64,000 nt of DNA from Streptomyces cinnabarinus (GTDB taxonomy: Bacteria; Actinomycetota; Actinomycetes; Streptomycetales; Streptomycetaceae). The notes under the pieces are model-generated. The model worked only from the letters and a program-made list of their open reading frames with translations, ran no database searches and was not told where the DNA came from. Every line of letters begins with the position of its first letter. The first letter of the stretch is position 1. Made by a program: the position numbers and the translations under genes. Where the stretch lies: assembly GCF_027270315.1 (NCBI RefSeq), contig NZ_CP114413.1, positions 2,046,001 to 2,110,000 of the forward strand, written 5' to 3'. Shown in pieces: positions 51,737 through 60,134 of the stretch.

Positions 51737-53122
51737 ATGGCTTCCCCTTCGAAGGCGGGCGCGGCTCTCTCCGCGCTGCGCGAGGATCTCAGCGGTGATG
51801 TGTTCGCCCCGGGGGACCCCGGCTACGACGACGCCCGCATCGTCTTCAACGCGATGATCGACAAGCGTCCGGCCGTCATCGCCCAGTGCGTGGACGAGGC
51901 CGACGTCATGCGCTCGGTGCGCTTCGCCCGGGACCTGGACCTGAACATCGCGGTGCGCGGCGGCGGCCACAGCGTGGCGGGCTCGGCACTCAACGACGGC
52001 GGTCTCGTCATCGACCTGCGCCATATGCGCGGGGTCACCGTCGACCCGGCGGCCGAGGCGGTACGGGTCGCGGGCGGCGCCACGATGAGCGACCTGGACC
52101 ACGCGACCCAGGCACACGGACTGGTCACGACCGGCGGCCGGGTCTCCACCACCGGTGTCGGCGGCTTCGTGCTCGGCGGCGGCTCGGGCTGGCTGGACCG
52201 CTGGAGCGGGCTGGCCGTCGACAACCTGATCGCCGTGGAGCTGGTCACCGCCGACGGCCGTCAGGTCCACGCGAGCGCCGACGAGAACCCGGAGCTGTTC
52301 TGGGCGCTGCACGGCGGGGGCGGCAACTTCGGCGTGGCGACCTCACTCACCCTGAACCTGTACGAACTGCCCGAGTTCTCCCTCGCGTTCCTGCTGTACC
52401 TCCCGGAGCACGGCCCCGAGGTCGTGCGCACCTACCGCGATGTGCTCGCCGTGGCCCCGAACGAGGCGGGCGGCGGCGTCCTCTATCTCACCGGCCCGCC
52501 CGAGGAGTTCTGCCCGCCGCACCTCCAGGGCACGCTGCTGTGCGCGATGCTCCTGACGTACGCCGGGGGCGAGGCGGACATGCGCAAGGTGGCCGAGCCG
52601 CTGCTGGCGCTGCCGCACGAGGTGGAGGTCGCCGTCGGGGCGATGCCGTACGTCGACGCGCAGTGCATGATCGACGATCCGCCGGGCATGCGGAACTACT
52701 GGTCGGCGGAGTATCTGACGGGGCTGCCGGACGACTACGTCGACGTGTTCTGCGCGGGCGCGGAGTCGATGCCCGTGCCGTCGGGGACCATCCATGTGGT
52801 GTTCCCGCAGGGCGGCGCCATCGCCGAGGGTCCGCACGAGTTCCCGGTGCCCTACCGGGACGCGCCCTGGGCCACGCATCCCTTCGGCATGTGGGAGGAC
52901 GCGGCCGACGACGAGCGGGGCATCCAGTGGGTCCGGGACGTCCGGGCCGACGCGCGGCCCTGGAGCACCGGCGCGGTCTACCTCAACTTCATCGGCGCGG
53001 AGGGCCCGGACCGGGTGATCGCCGGAATCGGCGCGGACAACTACCGGCGCATGGAGGAGGTCAAGCGCCAGTACGACCCGGACAACGTGTTCCGCTTCAA
53101 CCACAACATCAGGCCGAGGTGA
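51737..53122 (+). CDS. BBE-type FAD-linked oxidase
   Basis: A 461-residue flavoenzyme of the berberine-bridge/6-hydroxynicotine oxidase type. Seen: FAD-binding domain with NIAVRGGGHSVAGSA (His near 79 expected to bind FAD covalently), GLVTTGGRVSTTGVGGFVLGGG (near 135), and GGGGNFGVATSLTL (near 200). The C-terminal YDPDNVFRFNHNIRP motif closes the BBE domain. It oxidises an alcohol or amine group. Being 88 bp after the TauD gene on the same strand, it could still belong to the locus, but its own ribosome-binding hairpin and promoter region suggest independent expression. Confidence 0.88.
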   Translation: MASPSKAGAALSALREDLSGDVFAPGDPGYDDARIVFNAMIDKRPAVIAQCVDEADVMRSVRFARDLDLNIAVRGGGHSVAGSALNDGGLVIDLRHMRGVTVDPAAEAVRVAGGATMSDLDHATQAHGLVTTGGRVSTTGVGGFVLGGGSGWLDRWSGLAVDNLIAVELVTADGRQVHASADENPELFWALHGGGGNFGVATSLTLNLYELPEFSLAFLLYLPEHGPEVVRTYRDVLAVAPNEAGGGVLYLTGPPEEFCPPHLQGTLLCAMLLTYAGGEADMRKVAEPLLALPHEVEVAVGAMPYVDAQCMIDDPPGMRNYWSAEYLTGLPDDYVDVFCAGAESMPVPSGTIHVVFPQGGAIAEGPHEFPVPYRDAPWATHPFGMWEDAADDERGIQWVRDVRADARPWSTGAVYLNFIGAEGPDRVIAGIGADNYRRMEEVKRQYDPDNVFRFNHNIRPR

Positions 53123-53183
53123 ACGGTCCGGTGGCGGCGGGCAGGTGAGGGTGATCGCGCCCGTGCGGCACAGCTCCGTGCTC

Positions 53184-54137
53184 TCAGGCCCACCCCGGCA
53201 AGCGGGCGAAGGCCCGCAGCGTCCGCTCCCCGCCCGGATCCCCGGCCGTCGCCGGGACCAGCGCGATCTCGTCCAGGCCCGCCTCCGCGTAGGCCTCCAC
53301 CCGTGCGCGTACGGCGTCCAGGTCGCCGACCAGCCCCATGACGCCCGCCGCCGCCTCGGGCACCCGCGGGTCCTCCCCCGCCGCCGCCCGCCGCACGGCC
53401 TCGCCGAAGCCCGCGGCGGCGAACACCTCGCGGTAGCCCGGCACCGTCAGGTATCCGGCGATGCCGCGCAGGATCTGGGCGAGTGAGGCGGGGCCGGGGT
53501 CGACCGCGGCGGGCAGCCAGGCGGCCAGCGTGGGAGGGGTACGGCCCGCCCGGTCAGCGGCGGCGTGCAGCTTGGCGCGCAGTTCGCGGACCTGGTCCGG
53601 GGAGACCATGTCGAGGAGCATGCGGTCGGCGTGCCGGGCGGCCGTGCCGACGGCCCGGTCACCGAAGGCCGCCACGGTGAGCGGGCCGCCGGGCGCCCGG
53701 TGCCGGCGCCGGAAGCCGCTGCCGGGGACCACCGGCTCACCCGGCGCCACGGGCAGCAGCGCCCGCACCGCCGCAGCCGACTCCTCCAGTACGGCCGCCG
53801 GGCGCACCCGGGCCCGCCCGTGCACCCCCTCCACGACCCGCTTGCTCGACGTACCCAGCGCCACCCCGACCGGGCGCCCCGTCACGGCCGCGCAGGAGGC
53901 CGCGCCCCGCACGATCGTGAGCGGATCGCGTACCGACACCGGCACCGGGCCCGCCGTCAGCGCGACGCTCTCGGTGCTGCGTCCGATCGCCGTGGCGAGG
54001 ACGAAGGCGTCCCAGGTCGGCCCCTCCCCCGCCCACACCTCCCGGTAGCCGAGCCGGTCGGCGGCGACCGCCACCCGCAACGGCTCCTCGACCGCGCTGT
54101 CGTCCTCCCGCGCCACGGCGACCACACTGAAGTCCAT
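53184..54137 (-). CDS. LLM-class F420-dependent oxidoreductase
   Basis: A 317-residue luciferase-like TIM-barrel protein. Seen: MDFSVVAVAREDDSAVEEPLRVAVAADRLGYREVWAGEG at the start (residues summarised), ATAIGRSTESVALTAGPVPVSVRDP near 50, and a C-terminal DEIALVPATAGDPGGERTLR segment. Actinobacterial members use coenzyme F420. Start ATG 54137 was chosen over the upstream in-frame codon because it gives the usual FSVV beta strand. It faces the BBE gene and is divergent from the PucR regulator. Confidence 0.82.
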   Translation of the reverse strand: MDFSVVAVAREDDSAVEEPLRVAVAADRLGYREVWAGEGPTWDAFVLATAIGRSTESVALTAGPVPVSVRDPLTIVRGAASCAAVTGRPVGVALGTSSKRVVEGVHGRARVRPAAVLEESAAAVRALLPVAPGEPVVPGSGFRRRHRAPGGPLTVAAFGDRAVGTAARHADRMLLDMVSPDQVRELRAKLHAAADRAGRTPPTLAAWLPAAVDPGPASLAQILRGIAGYLTVPGYREVFAAAGFGEAVRRAAAGEDPRVPEAAAGVMGLVGDLDAVRARVEAYAEAGLDEIALVPATAGDPGGERTLRAFARLPGWA

Positions 54138-54229
54138 GGCGGAGCGGCTACCCCGCCACGGGCACCCCAACCTGCCTGCCGCATCGCCCGGAGATGTCCC
54201 GGAGGCAGGGGCCCAGGTAGCGTCCGCCT

Positions 54230-55879
54230 ATGGACAGCGGCAAGGACAGCGGCGGGACCGGCAGATTCGACACCCAGGGCGCCGGCATCACCGTGCGGCG
54301 GGCACTGGAGCTGCCCGGCCTGCGCGGCGGGCTCCCGGAGATCCTGGCGGGCGCCGACCGGCTGGGGCGCACCGTGCGCTGGGTGCACGCGGGCGAGGTG
54401 CCCAACATCGCATCCCTGCTCAAGGGCGGCGAGCTGCTGCTGACCACCGGCTACGGCCTCGGCACCCGTCCGGCCGAACAGCGCGCGTTCGTCCGCACGC
54501 TGGCCGAGCGGGGCATCGCCGCCCTGGTGGTGGAGCTGGGCCCGCGCTTCGCCCGGCTGCCCGCGGCCCTCGTCGACACGGCACGGTCGGCCGGCCTCCC
54601 GCTCGTCCAACTGCACCGCGAGGTGCCGTTCGTGACGGTCACCGAGGAGATCCACACCGAGATCGTCAACGGCCACTACGCGCTCCTCCAGCGCGCCGAG
54701 GAGGTGCACCGCCGCTGTACCGAGGCCCTGCTGGGCGGTGGCGGGATCCCCCAGGTGCTGGGCATCCTCGCCGACTTCAGCGACAACCCGGTGTTCCTGG
54801 AGACCACCGACGGCCAGCTCCTGTACGCGGCCGGGTCGGGACCGGAGAACGCCGATCCGCTCCAGGTGTGGGAGGGCCTGCGCGGCCAGCACAAGGAGGC
54901 GCCCGCGGGCTCGGTGCTGGTGGACGTGCCGGGCGGCGGGCCGGGTACGGGTTCGGTCCGGGCCCGCTTGGCCCTTCTCCCCGTACGGACACCCCTGGCG
55001 CCCGTACACCGGATCGCGGCGGAACGGGCGGCGGGCATCCTCGCGGTGGTCCTGATGCAGGCCCGTCAGGAGGAGGAGCTGGCGGCCCGGGGCCGCGGCG
55101 ACTTCCTGACCGACCTCGCCGAGGGGCGGATCGCCGCGGAGGACGCGCCCGCGCAGGCGCGCGTGCTGGGCTTCAAGCCGGGTGACAGCCCGCTGCTGCC
55201 GGTGGTGATGCGCCTCGGCGACGCGCTGTCCCCGGGCGGCGGCTGGGCGGTGCTGGCCCGCGCGGTCGCCGAGGAGCTGGCCTCGGTGGGGGTTCCGGTG
55301 CTGCTGGGCGTACGTCCGGTGGAGGGCCGCGTCCCCCTTCTGCTGGGCCTGCGCTCGGAGTCGGAGCGCTCGGCGGTCGCGGACCGGGTCGCGGCGGCGC
55401 TGCGGGCCGGGGTGGAGCGGGCCGGGATACAGCGGCCCGGGGCGCAGCCGCCGGTCGTGGTGGTGGGCGTCGCGGGCGGCTGGGCGGCGGCCTCGGCCAG
55501 CCTGCGGCACGCGGCGGAGACGGCCACGGCGGCCCAGGGCCTGACCGACCGCCCCTGGTACGACGCCCGCCGCCTCGACATCGACCTGCTCCTGTGGCGG
55601 CTGCGCGACCACCCCGACCTCGCGGCCTTCGTGGACCGCGCGATCGGCCCGCTGCGCGACCACGACGCCCGCTCCAAGCCCCCGCTGCTGCCGACGCTCC
55701 AGACCTACCTGGCCCACGCGGGCCGCAAGGCGGAAACGGCCCGCGAACTGCACTTGAACCGCCAGACCCTCTACAACCGCCTGGCCCGCATCGGCGAGTT
55801 GCTCGGCACGGACCTGGACGACCCCCAGACGGTACTGGCCCTGAGCCTCGCCCTGCGCGCCCGCCGCCACGTGCCCTAG
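54230..55879 (+). CDS. PucR-family transcriptional regulator
   Basis: A 549-residue regulator. Residues 20-155 form the PucR N-terminal sensing domain (VRRALELPGLRGGLPEILAG and RWVHAGEVPNIASLLKGGELLLTTGYGL). The middle is a GGDEF-like CdaR region. Residues 480-540 are the C-terminal HTH_30 domain (YLAHAGRKAETARELHLNRQTLYNRLARI). PucR/CdaR proteins usually control purine, sugar-acid or nitrogen catabolism. It is divergent from the LLM gene, which may be its target. The 1.6-kb gene is unlinked to the NRPS operon, although it is the only regulator near it. Confidence 0.88.
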   Translation: MDSGKDSGGTGRFDTQGAGITVRRALELPGLRGGLPEILAGADRLGRTVRWVHAGEVPNIASLLKGGELLLTTGYGLGTRPAEQRAFVRTLAERGIAALVVELGPRFARLPAALVDTARSAGLPLVQLHREVPFVTVTEEIHTEIVNGHYALLQRAEEVHRRCTEALLGGGGIPQVLGILADFSDNPVFLETTDGQLLYAAGSGPENADPLQVWEGLRGQHKEAPAGSVLVDVPGGGPGTGSVRARLALLPVRTPLAPVHRIAAERAAGILAVVLMQARQEEELAARGRGDFLTDLAEGRIAAEDAPAQARVLGFKPGDSPLLPVVMRLGDALSPGGGWAVLARAVAEELASVGVPVLLGVRPVEGRVPLLLGLRSESERSAVADRVAAALRAGVERAGIQRPGAQPPVVVVGVAGGWAAASASLRHAAETATAAQGLTDRPWYDARRLDIDLLLWRLRDHPDLAAFVDRAIGPLRDHDARSKPPLLPTLQTYLAHAGRKAETARELHLNRQTLYNRLARIGELLGTDLDDPQTVLALSLALRARRHVP

Positions 55880-55926
55880 GGCCTGTCTGGAGTTCCCCGT
55901 CGTTCGCGCGGAGCGCGGGCGCAGCG

Positions 55927-55983
55927 GCGGAGTGGGGGCACCTCCCGCCCGAGCCGTACGAAGCGCGGTTCGAGGGTGGGGGA
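55927..55983. repeat. Streptomyces-type interspersed GGGGGCACCTCCC repeat
   Basis: The intergenic stretch reads TGGGGGCACCTCCCGCCC and then, after GCACGAAG-like bases, GGGTGGGGGAG. This matches a short GGGGGCACCTCCC...GGGGGAG element I recall as widely dispersed between Streptomyces genes. Copy number in the genome cannot be seen from this window. Confidence 0.5.
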
Positions 55984-56018
55984 GCGTGCGATCGGCGTGC
56001 GGGGGACCAGGACAGGAC

Positions 56019-57161
56019 CTAGATCAGCGGCCGGGGCTGGGTCAACTCGTCGTACACGCTGAGCACTTGGGCCACCGTCTCGTCCTCGGTCGGCCAGGTC
56101 GCCGCCTGCCGCAGCCCCCGCTCGCGAAGCACCTCGCACCGCTCGGCGTCAGCGAGCAGGCGTACGACGGCCTCGGCGAGCGCCTGCGGGTGGCCGTACG
56201 GGACGAGTTCGGCGGCGTCGCCGACGAGTTCGGGCAGCCCCCCGACATCGGTCGCGATGAGCGGCACGCGCGCGTGGAGCGCTTCCTGGGCGAGCACGGA
56301 CCGCGCCTCCCAGCGACTGGGCAGCAGGGCGAGATCGGCGGCGGCGAGCAGTTCGCGTACGTCGTCGCGCCGCCCGATGAGCCGGACGGGCAGCCCCTCT
56401 TCCTCGATACGGCGCTGGAGTTCGCCCCGCAGCGGACCCTCGCCCGCGATGACGACGAGCGGCAGGGGATCCAGGCGCCGCCATACGCGCGCGGCGTCCA
56501 GCAGGACCTCATAGCCGCGATGACGGTCCAGGGAGCCGACGGCGATCAGCAACGGGCGTCCGGTGGCCCCGAGTTCGGCCCGCACCTTGGGGCTGAGCCG
56601 CTCGGCCTCGTCGTGCTCGTGCTCGACGGTACGGCGGGGCCCGGGCAGCGACACGGCGGCCAGCCGGGCGTCCCGCGCACCGGTGCGCCGGGCCCGGTCC
56701 ACCAGCGCGGAGGTGGTCCCGAGCACGACGGACGCCGCTTTCGCCACCCGCCGCTCCAGCAGTCGTACGAGATGGGCGCGGGCGCCCTCGGCATACGCCC
56801 GGTCGTGCCAGGTGACCACGAGGGGCGTGCGGCGCCCGCTGAGCGCGAGGACTGCGCGGAAGGAGGCGTGCAGCCCGTGCGCGTGCACCAGGTCGGCGTC
56901 CGCGCAGGCCGCCCGGAGCGCGGCGACGGAGCCGGGGTCGCTGCTGCGCGGCACCTCCACGTGTTCGGCGCCGACCCCGCTGAAGCCGTAGAGGTGATCG
57001 GCCTCCGCGGGGGCGCACACGGTGACCCGCACGCCTCTCGCCACGAGCCCCGAGGCCAGCGATCGCACATGCACGCTGCTGCCGGCGTTGCCTCCGCCCA
57101 GCACCTGCACGGTGCGCAGCGGCGACTGGCCGTGCGGTGAGTGGCTGCTCACGGGGGTCAC
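56019..57161 (-). CDS. Glycosyltransferase family 4
   Basis: A 380-residue GT-B glycosyltransferase. N-terminal Rossmann: TVQVLGGGNAGSSVHVRSLASGLV and HAHGLHASFRAVLALSG. C-terminal domain: LLIAVGSLDRHRGYEVLLDAARV and the donor-site segment EARSVLAQEALHARVPLIATDVGGLPELV near 305-330 (E-x7-E in EARSVLAQE). Start GTG 57161 follows AGGAG by nine bases. The acceptor is unknown. It faces the PucR gene and lies beside a MraY-like membrane protein, suggesting a role in envelope glycan synthesis. Confidence 0.88.
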   Translation of the reverse strand: MTPVSSHSPHGQSPLRTVQVLGGGNAGSSVHVRSLASGLVARGVRVTVCAPAEADHLYGFSGVGAEHVEVPRSSDPGSVAALRAACADADLVHAHGLHASFRAVLALSGRRTPLVVTWHDRAYAEGARAHLVRLLERRVAKAASVVLGTTSALVDRARRTGARDARLAAVSLPGPRRTVEHEHDEAERLSPKVRAELGATGRPLLIAVGSLDRHRGYEVLLDAARVWRRLDPLPLVVIAGEGPLRGELQRRIEEEGLPVRLIGRRDDVRELLAAADLALLPSRWEARSVLAQEALHARVPLIATDVGGLPELVGDAAELVPYGHPQALAEAVVRLLADAERCEVLRERGLRQAATWPTEDETVAQVLSVYDELTQPRPLI

Positions 57162-57425
57162 GTGGCCGGGCTCCTGGTTCGGGGTCGGGCGGTCACGAAG
57201 AAAGTACAGAAGGATCGTGCGGAGGGGGTGAACCGCGAGGATCCCTGCGCGTACGACATGCACTGCCAAGGATGCCAGCACGCACGGGCGTTCCGGGAAC
57301 GCCGAGGTCTCCAGGATCGACGACCGACACGGACAGGGACAGCCCCTGGTCACCCACACGGGTGAGCAACGGCACGCATGTTCGCGGCGCACGGGTGCAC
57401 GGTGCGAGCCCCGGGGGCACCCGTC

Positions 57426-58154
57426 TCAGGCGTACCGCGCCGCCCGGCTCACCGCGCTCCCGCACACCGCCGCGCCCACCACGGCCGCCGCGTGCGCCAC
57501 CAGCCCGGCCCGCCCGTTGCCCGCGACGATCGCGGCGCCCAGGGCCGCGCCCAGCGCGTGCGCCCCCGTGTCGCCGAGCATGGACCGCTCACCGAGGTCG
57601 TCCGGGAGCACGGCAGCGGCGGCCCCCATCGCGGCGGCGCTCAGCTCCCGCGCGGCACCGCCCCGGAGCAGCCCCGGCACCCCGAGGACGAGCACCGCAC
57701 CCACGGCCCGCCCCGGCCGTACGTCCACCAGGTTGACGAAATGAGCGGTACCGGCGACAACCACCCCGGCGAGCAGCCTGTCCACGGCCCGCTCCTTGAG
57801 CAGCGCCCCCGCGAACATCCCGGCCGCCCCGACCCCGAACAACTTGACGGCACCGCTGGTGACTTCACCGTCCCGGAGCGCGGACAGATGCGCCCGGAAC
57901 CCACGTCGCGGATCCCCGGCACCAACGACATCGTCGTACGCCCCACAGGCCCCGGCGACGAGCACGGCAGCCCCGACACCGGGCTTCAGTTGCCCGATAC
58001 CGATGGCACTGGCCACGGCACCAGCAGGCCCGGCGTGCAGATCAACGGTCCGTCCGGCGTGGTTGACGCGCCGACCACGGCTCGGGGCTTGGGCGCGGAC
58101 AGCGGAAAGACCGGCGCGGGTGAGGAGACCCGTGAGGACAGCACGTTTGATCAT
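57426..58154 (-). CDS. MraY-like polytopic membrane protein
   Basis: A 242-residue membrane protein with at least six hydrophobic helices. It has features of the prenyl-phosphate sugar-phosphate transferase superfamily: ACGAYDDVVGAGDPRRGFRAHLSAL (DD and RGF-H motifs near 70-90), FVNLVDVRPGRAVG (N-x-x-D-xRPGR near 143), and MLGDTGAHALGAALG (GDTGA, near 195). It is much shorter than MraY (about 350 residues) and lacks some helices, so it may be a diverged or non-catalytic member. It shares an intergenic dispersed repeat with recN just upstream, and the adjacent GT4 gene follows about 265 bp downstream on the same strand. Confidence 0.65.
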   Translation of the reverse strand: MIKRAVLTGLLTRAGLSAVRAQAPSRGRRVNHAGRTVDLHAGPAGAVASAIGIGQLKPGVGAAVLVAGACGAYDDVVGAGDPRRGFRAHLSALRDGEVTSGAVKLFGVGAAGMFAGALLKERAVDRLLAGVVVAGTAHFVNLVDVRPGRAVGAVLVLGVPGLLRGGAARELSAAAMGAAAAVLPDDLGERSMLGDTGAHALGAALGAAIVAGNGRAGLVAHAAAVVGAAVCGSAVSRAARYA

Positions 58155-58177
58155 CCAGCAACCTAATCAGACCTTCA

Positions 58178-58210
58178 GGGGCGCGGGGAACTGCGCGACC
58201 AGCCCCCACA
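58178..58210. repeat. Interspersed repeat, copy 1
   Basis: GGGGCGCGGGGAACTGCGCG followed by ACCAGCCCCCACA, with GCGCG arms able to form a small hairpin. A second copy, GGGCGCGGGGAACTGCGCGA then GAAACCCCCACA, lies at 60060-60091. I recall this short element as frequent between genes in Streptomyces. Confidence 0.75.
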
Positions 58211-58255
58211 CCCCCGCAAGACGCCGAACGACCAATCCGCAGCCCCCAACAGGCG

Positions 58256-59998
58256 CTACGAATCCCCCCGAGCCGTCGCCAAAAGCTCCTCCGCATGCGC
58301 CCGAGCAGTCTCCGAATCCTCCTGCCCCGCCAGCATGCGCGACAGCTCCCGAACCCGGTCCTCCCCCTCCAGCACCTTCACACCGGACCGCGTCACCGAA
58401 CCGTCGTTGGTCTTCTCCACCAGCAACTGCCGGTCGGCAAACGCCGCGACCTGCGGAAGATGCGTCACGACAACCACCTGCGCCGTCTTCGCCAACTTCG
58501 CCAGCCGCCGCCCGATCTCGACCGCGGCCTTGCCGCCGACGCCCGCGTCGACCTCGTCGAAGAGATACGTCGGCACCGGGTCCGTCCCCGCGAACACGAC
58601 CTCCACGGCCAGCATCACGCGGGACAGCTCACCACCGGACGCACCCTTGGCGATGGGGCGGGGCGGCGCCCCAGGATGGGGGGCGAGCAGCAGCTCGACC
58701 TCGTCCGCACCGGCCGGCCCGTACGCGACCGCGCGCCCGCCGACCTCGACGCCCTCCGGATCCTCGCTCTGCCGGATGTCGAACGACACACGCGCGTGCG
58801 GCATCGCCAGCGAGGCCAGCTCGGCGGTCACCGCGGCCGCGAACCGCTCGGCGGCCTCGGTGCGCGCATCCGTCAGGGCCTGTGCGAGCCCGCCCAGTTC
58901 GACCCGCAGCGCGTCCCGCTCGGCGGTCAGCTCGTCGATCCGCTCGTCGTCGCCGTCCAGGTCGGTCAGCCGCGCCGCGCCCTGCTCGGCCCAGGTGAGC
59001 ACGGCGGCGACATCAGTGCCGTACTTCCGGGTCAGAGCCGTCAGCGCCGCCCGCCGTTCCTCGACAGCCGCCAGCCGCAGCGGATCCGCGTCGAGATCGT
59101 CGGCGTATCCCGCCAACTCGCCCGCCACATCGCCGAGCAGGATCCCGATCTCCCCGATCCGGTCGGCGAGCGCCGCCAGCGCCGGATCGTGCGACCGTAC
59201 GGCGTCCAGCGCCCGCTGCGCGCCCGCGACGAGCGTGGCGGCGTCGATGCCCTCGGGATCCTCGGGATTCCCGGCGAGGGCCGCGTGCGCGGCCGTGGCG
59301 GCGGACGACAGGGCCTCGGCGTGCCCGAGCCGCTCCGCCTCCTCCGCCAGCTCCACGTCCTCACCGGCGCGCGGCTCGACGCCCGCGATCTCGTCGAGCC
59401 CGAAGCGCAGCATGTCGGCTTCCTGGGCCCGCTCACGCGCGCGCGTGGTGATCTCGTCCAGTTCGGTGGCGACGGCCCGCAGCCGCCGGTACGCCTCGCC
59501 GTACTTGGCGAGCGGCACCGCGACGGCGTCGCCCGCGTACCGGTCGAGCGCCTGCCGCTGCCGGGACAGCTTCAACAGCCCCTGCTGGTCGGTCTGCCCG
59601 TGCACGGCCACCAGATCGTCGGCCAGCTCGGCGAGCAGCCCGACCGGCACGCTGCGCCCACCCACGTGGGCCCGCGACCGTCCCTCGGCGGAAACGGTAC
59701 GGCTGATCAGCAGCGCCCCGTCGTCGAGTTCGGCCCCGGCCTCCTCGGCCCGGACCACGGCCGAGGTGCCCTCGGGCACGGTGATCCGCCCCTCGACCAC
59801 CGCCTTCTCGGCACCGATCCGCACCAACGCCGCATCCGCGCGCCCACCGAGCAGCAACCCGAGGCTGGTGACCACCATGGTCTTGCCCGCACCCGTCTCA
59901 CCCGTGACCGCGGTGAACCCGGGCGACAGCTCGACGACCGCGTCGTCGATGACTCCGAGCGACCGTATCCGCATCTCTTCCAGCACGGACAAGACCAT
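58256..59998 (-). CDS. recN: DNA repair protein RecN
   Basis: A 580-residue SMC-like ATPase in double-strand-break repair. Walker A FTAVTGETGAGKTMVV near 35. The coiled-coil centre covers about 160-400 (Ala/Glu/Leu-rich). Walker B and signature: SGGELSRVMLAVEVVF near 460 and TYLFDEVDAGVGGKAAVEIG near 490. Length and motifs are normal. The start is ATG 59998, which gives the actinobacterial LEEMRIRSLGVIDDAVVEL beginning. No strong ribosome-binding site was seen. It lies in the recN-ppnK-tlyA series, with both flanks carrying the same dispersed repeat. Confidence 0.95.
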   Translation of the reverse strand: MVLSVLEEMRIRSLGVIDDAVVELSPGFTAVTGETGAGKTMVVTSLGLLLGGRADAALVRIGAEKAVVEGRITVPEGTSAVVRAEEAGAELDDGALLISRTVSAEGRSRAHVGGRSVPVGLLAELADDLVAVHGQTDQQGLLKLSRQRQALDRYAGDAVAVPLAKYGEAYRRLRAVATELDEITTRARERAQEADMLRFGLDEIAGVEPRAGEDVELAEEAERLGHAEALSSAATAAHAALAGNPEDPEGIDAATLVAGAQRALDAVRSHDPALAALADRIGEIGILLGDVAGELAGYADDLDADPLRLAAVEERRAALTALTRKYGTDVAAVLTWAEQGAARLTDLDGDDERIDELTAERDALRVELGGLAQALTDARTEAAERFAAAVTAELASLAMPHARVSFDIRQSEDPEGVEVGGRAVAYGPAGADEVELLLAPHPGAPPRPIAKGASGGELSRVMLAVEVVFAGTDPVPTYLFDEVDAGVGGKAAVEIGRRLAKLAKTAQVVVVTHLPQVAAFADRQLLVEKTNDGSVTRSGVKVLEGEDRVRELSRMLAGQEDSETARAHAEELLATARGDS

Positions 59999-60059
59999 AC
60001 GAGGTAGGCCGCCCAGGACGCGAGGCACCCTGTCACCCGGGGGAGTGTACGTACCTCAA

Positions 60060-60091
60060 GGGCGCGGGGAACTGCGCGAGAAACCCCCACA
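60060..60091. repeat. Interspersed repeat, copy 2
   Basis: Same orientation as copy 1, 20 of 20 bases identical in the core GGGCGCGGGGAACTGCGCGA and 8 of 12 in the following C-rich part. It lies between recN and ppnK. Confidence 0.75.
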
Positions 60092-60134
60092 AACCCGCAC
60101 CCGCCGACGCTCCGAAGCCACCCTCCCCAGTGGG

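Noticed and set aside
51737..53122. Core member of the NRPS operon
   Set aside because: A separate hairpin with ribosome-binding site and an 88-bp gap suggest its own expression. Left as uncertain neighbour.
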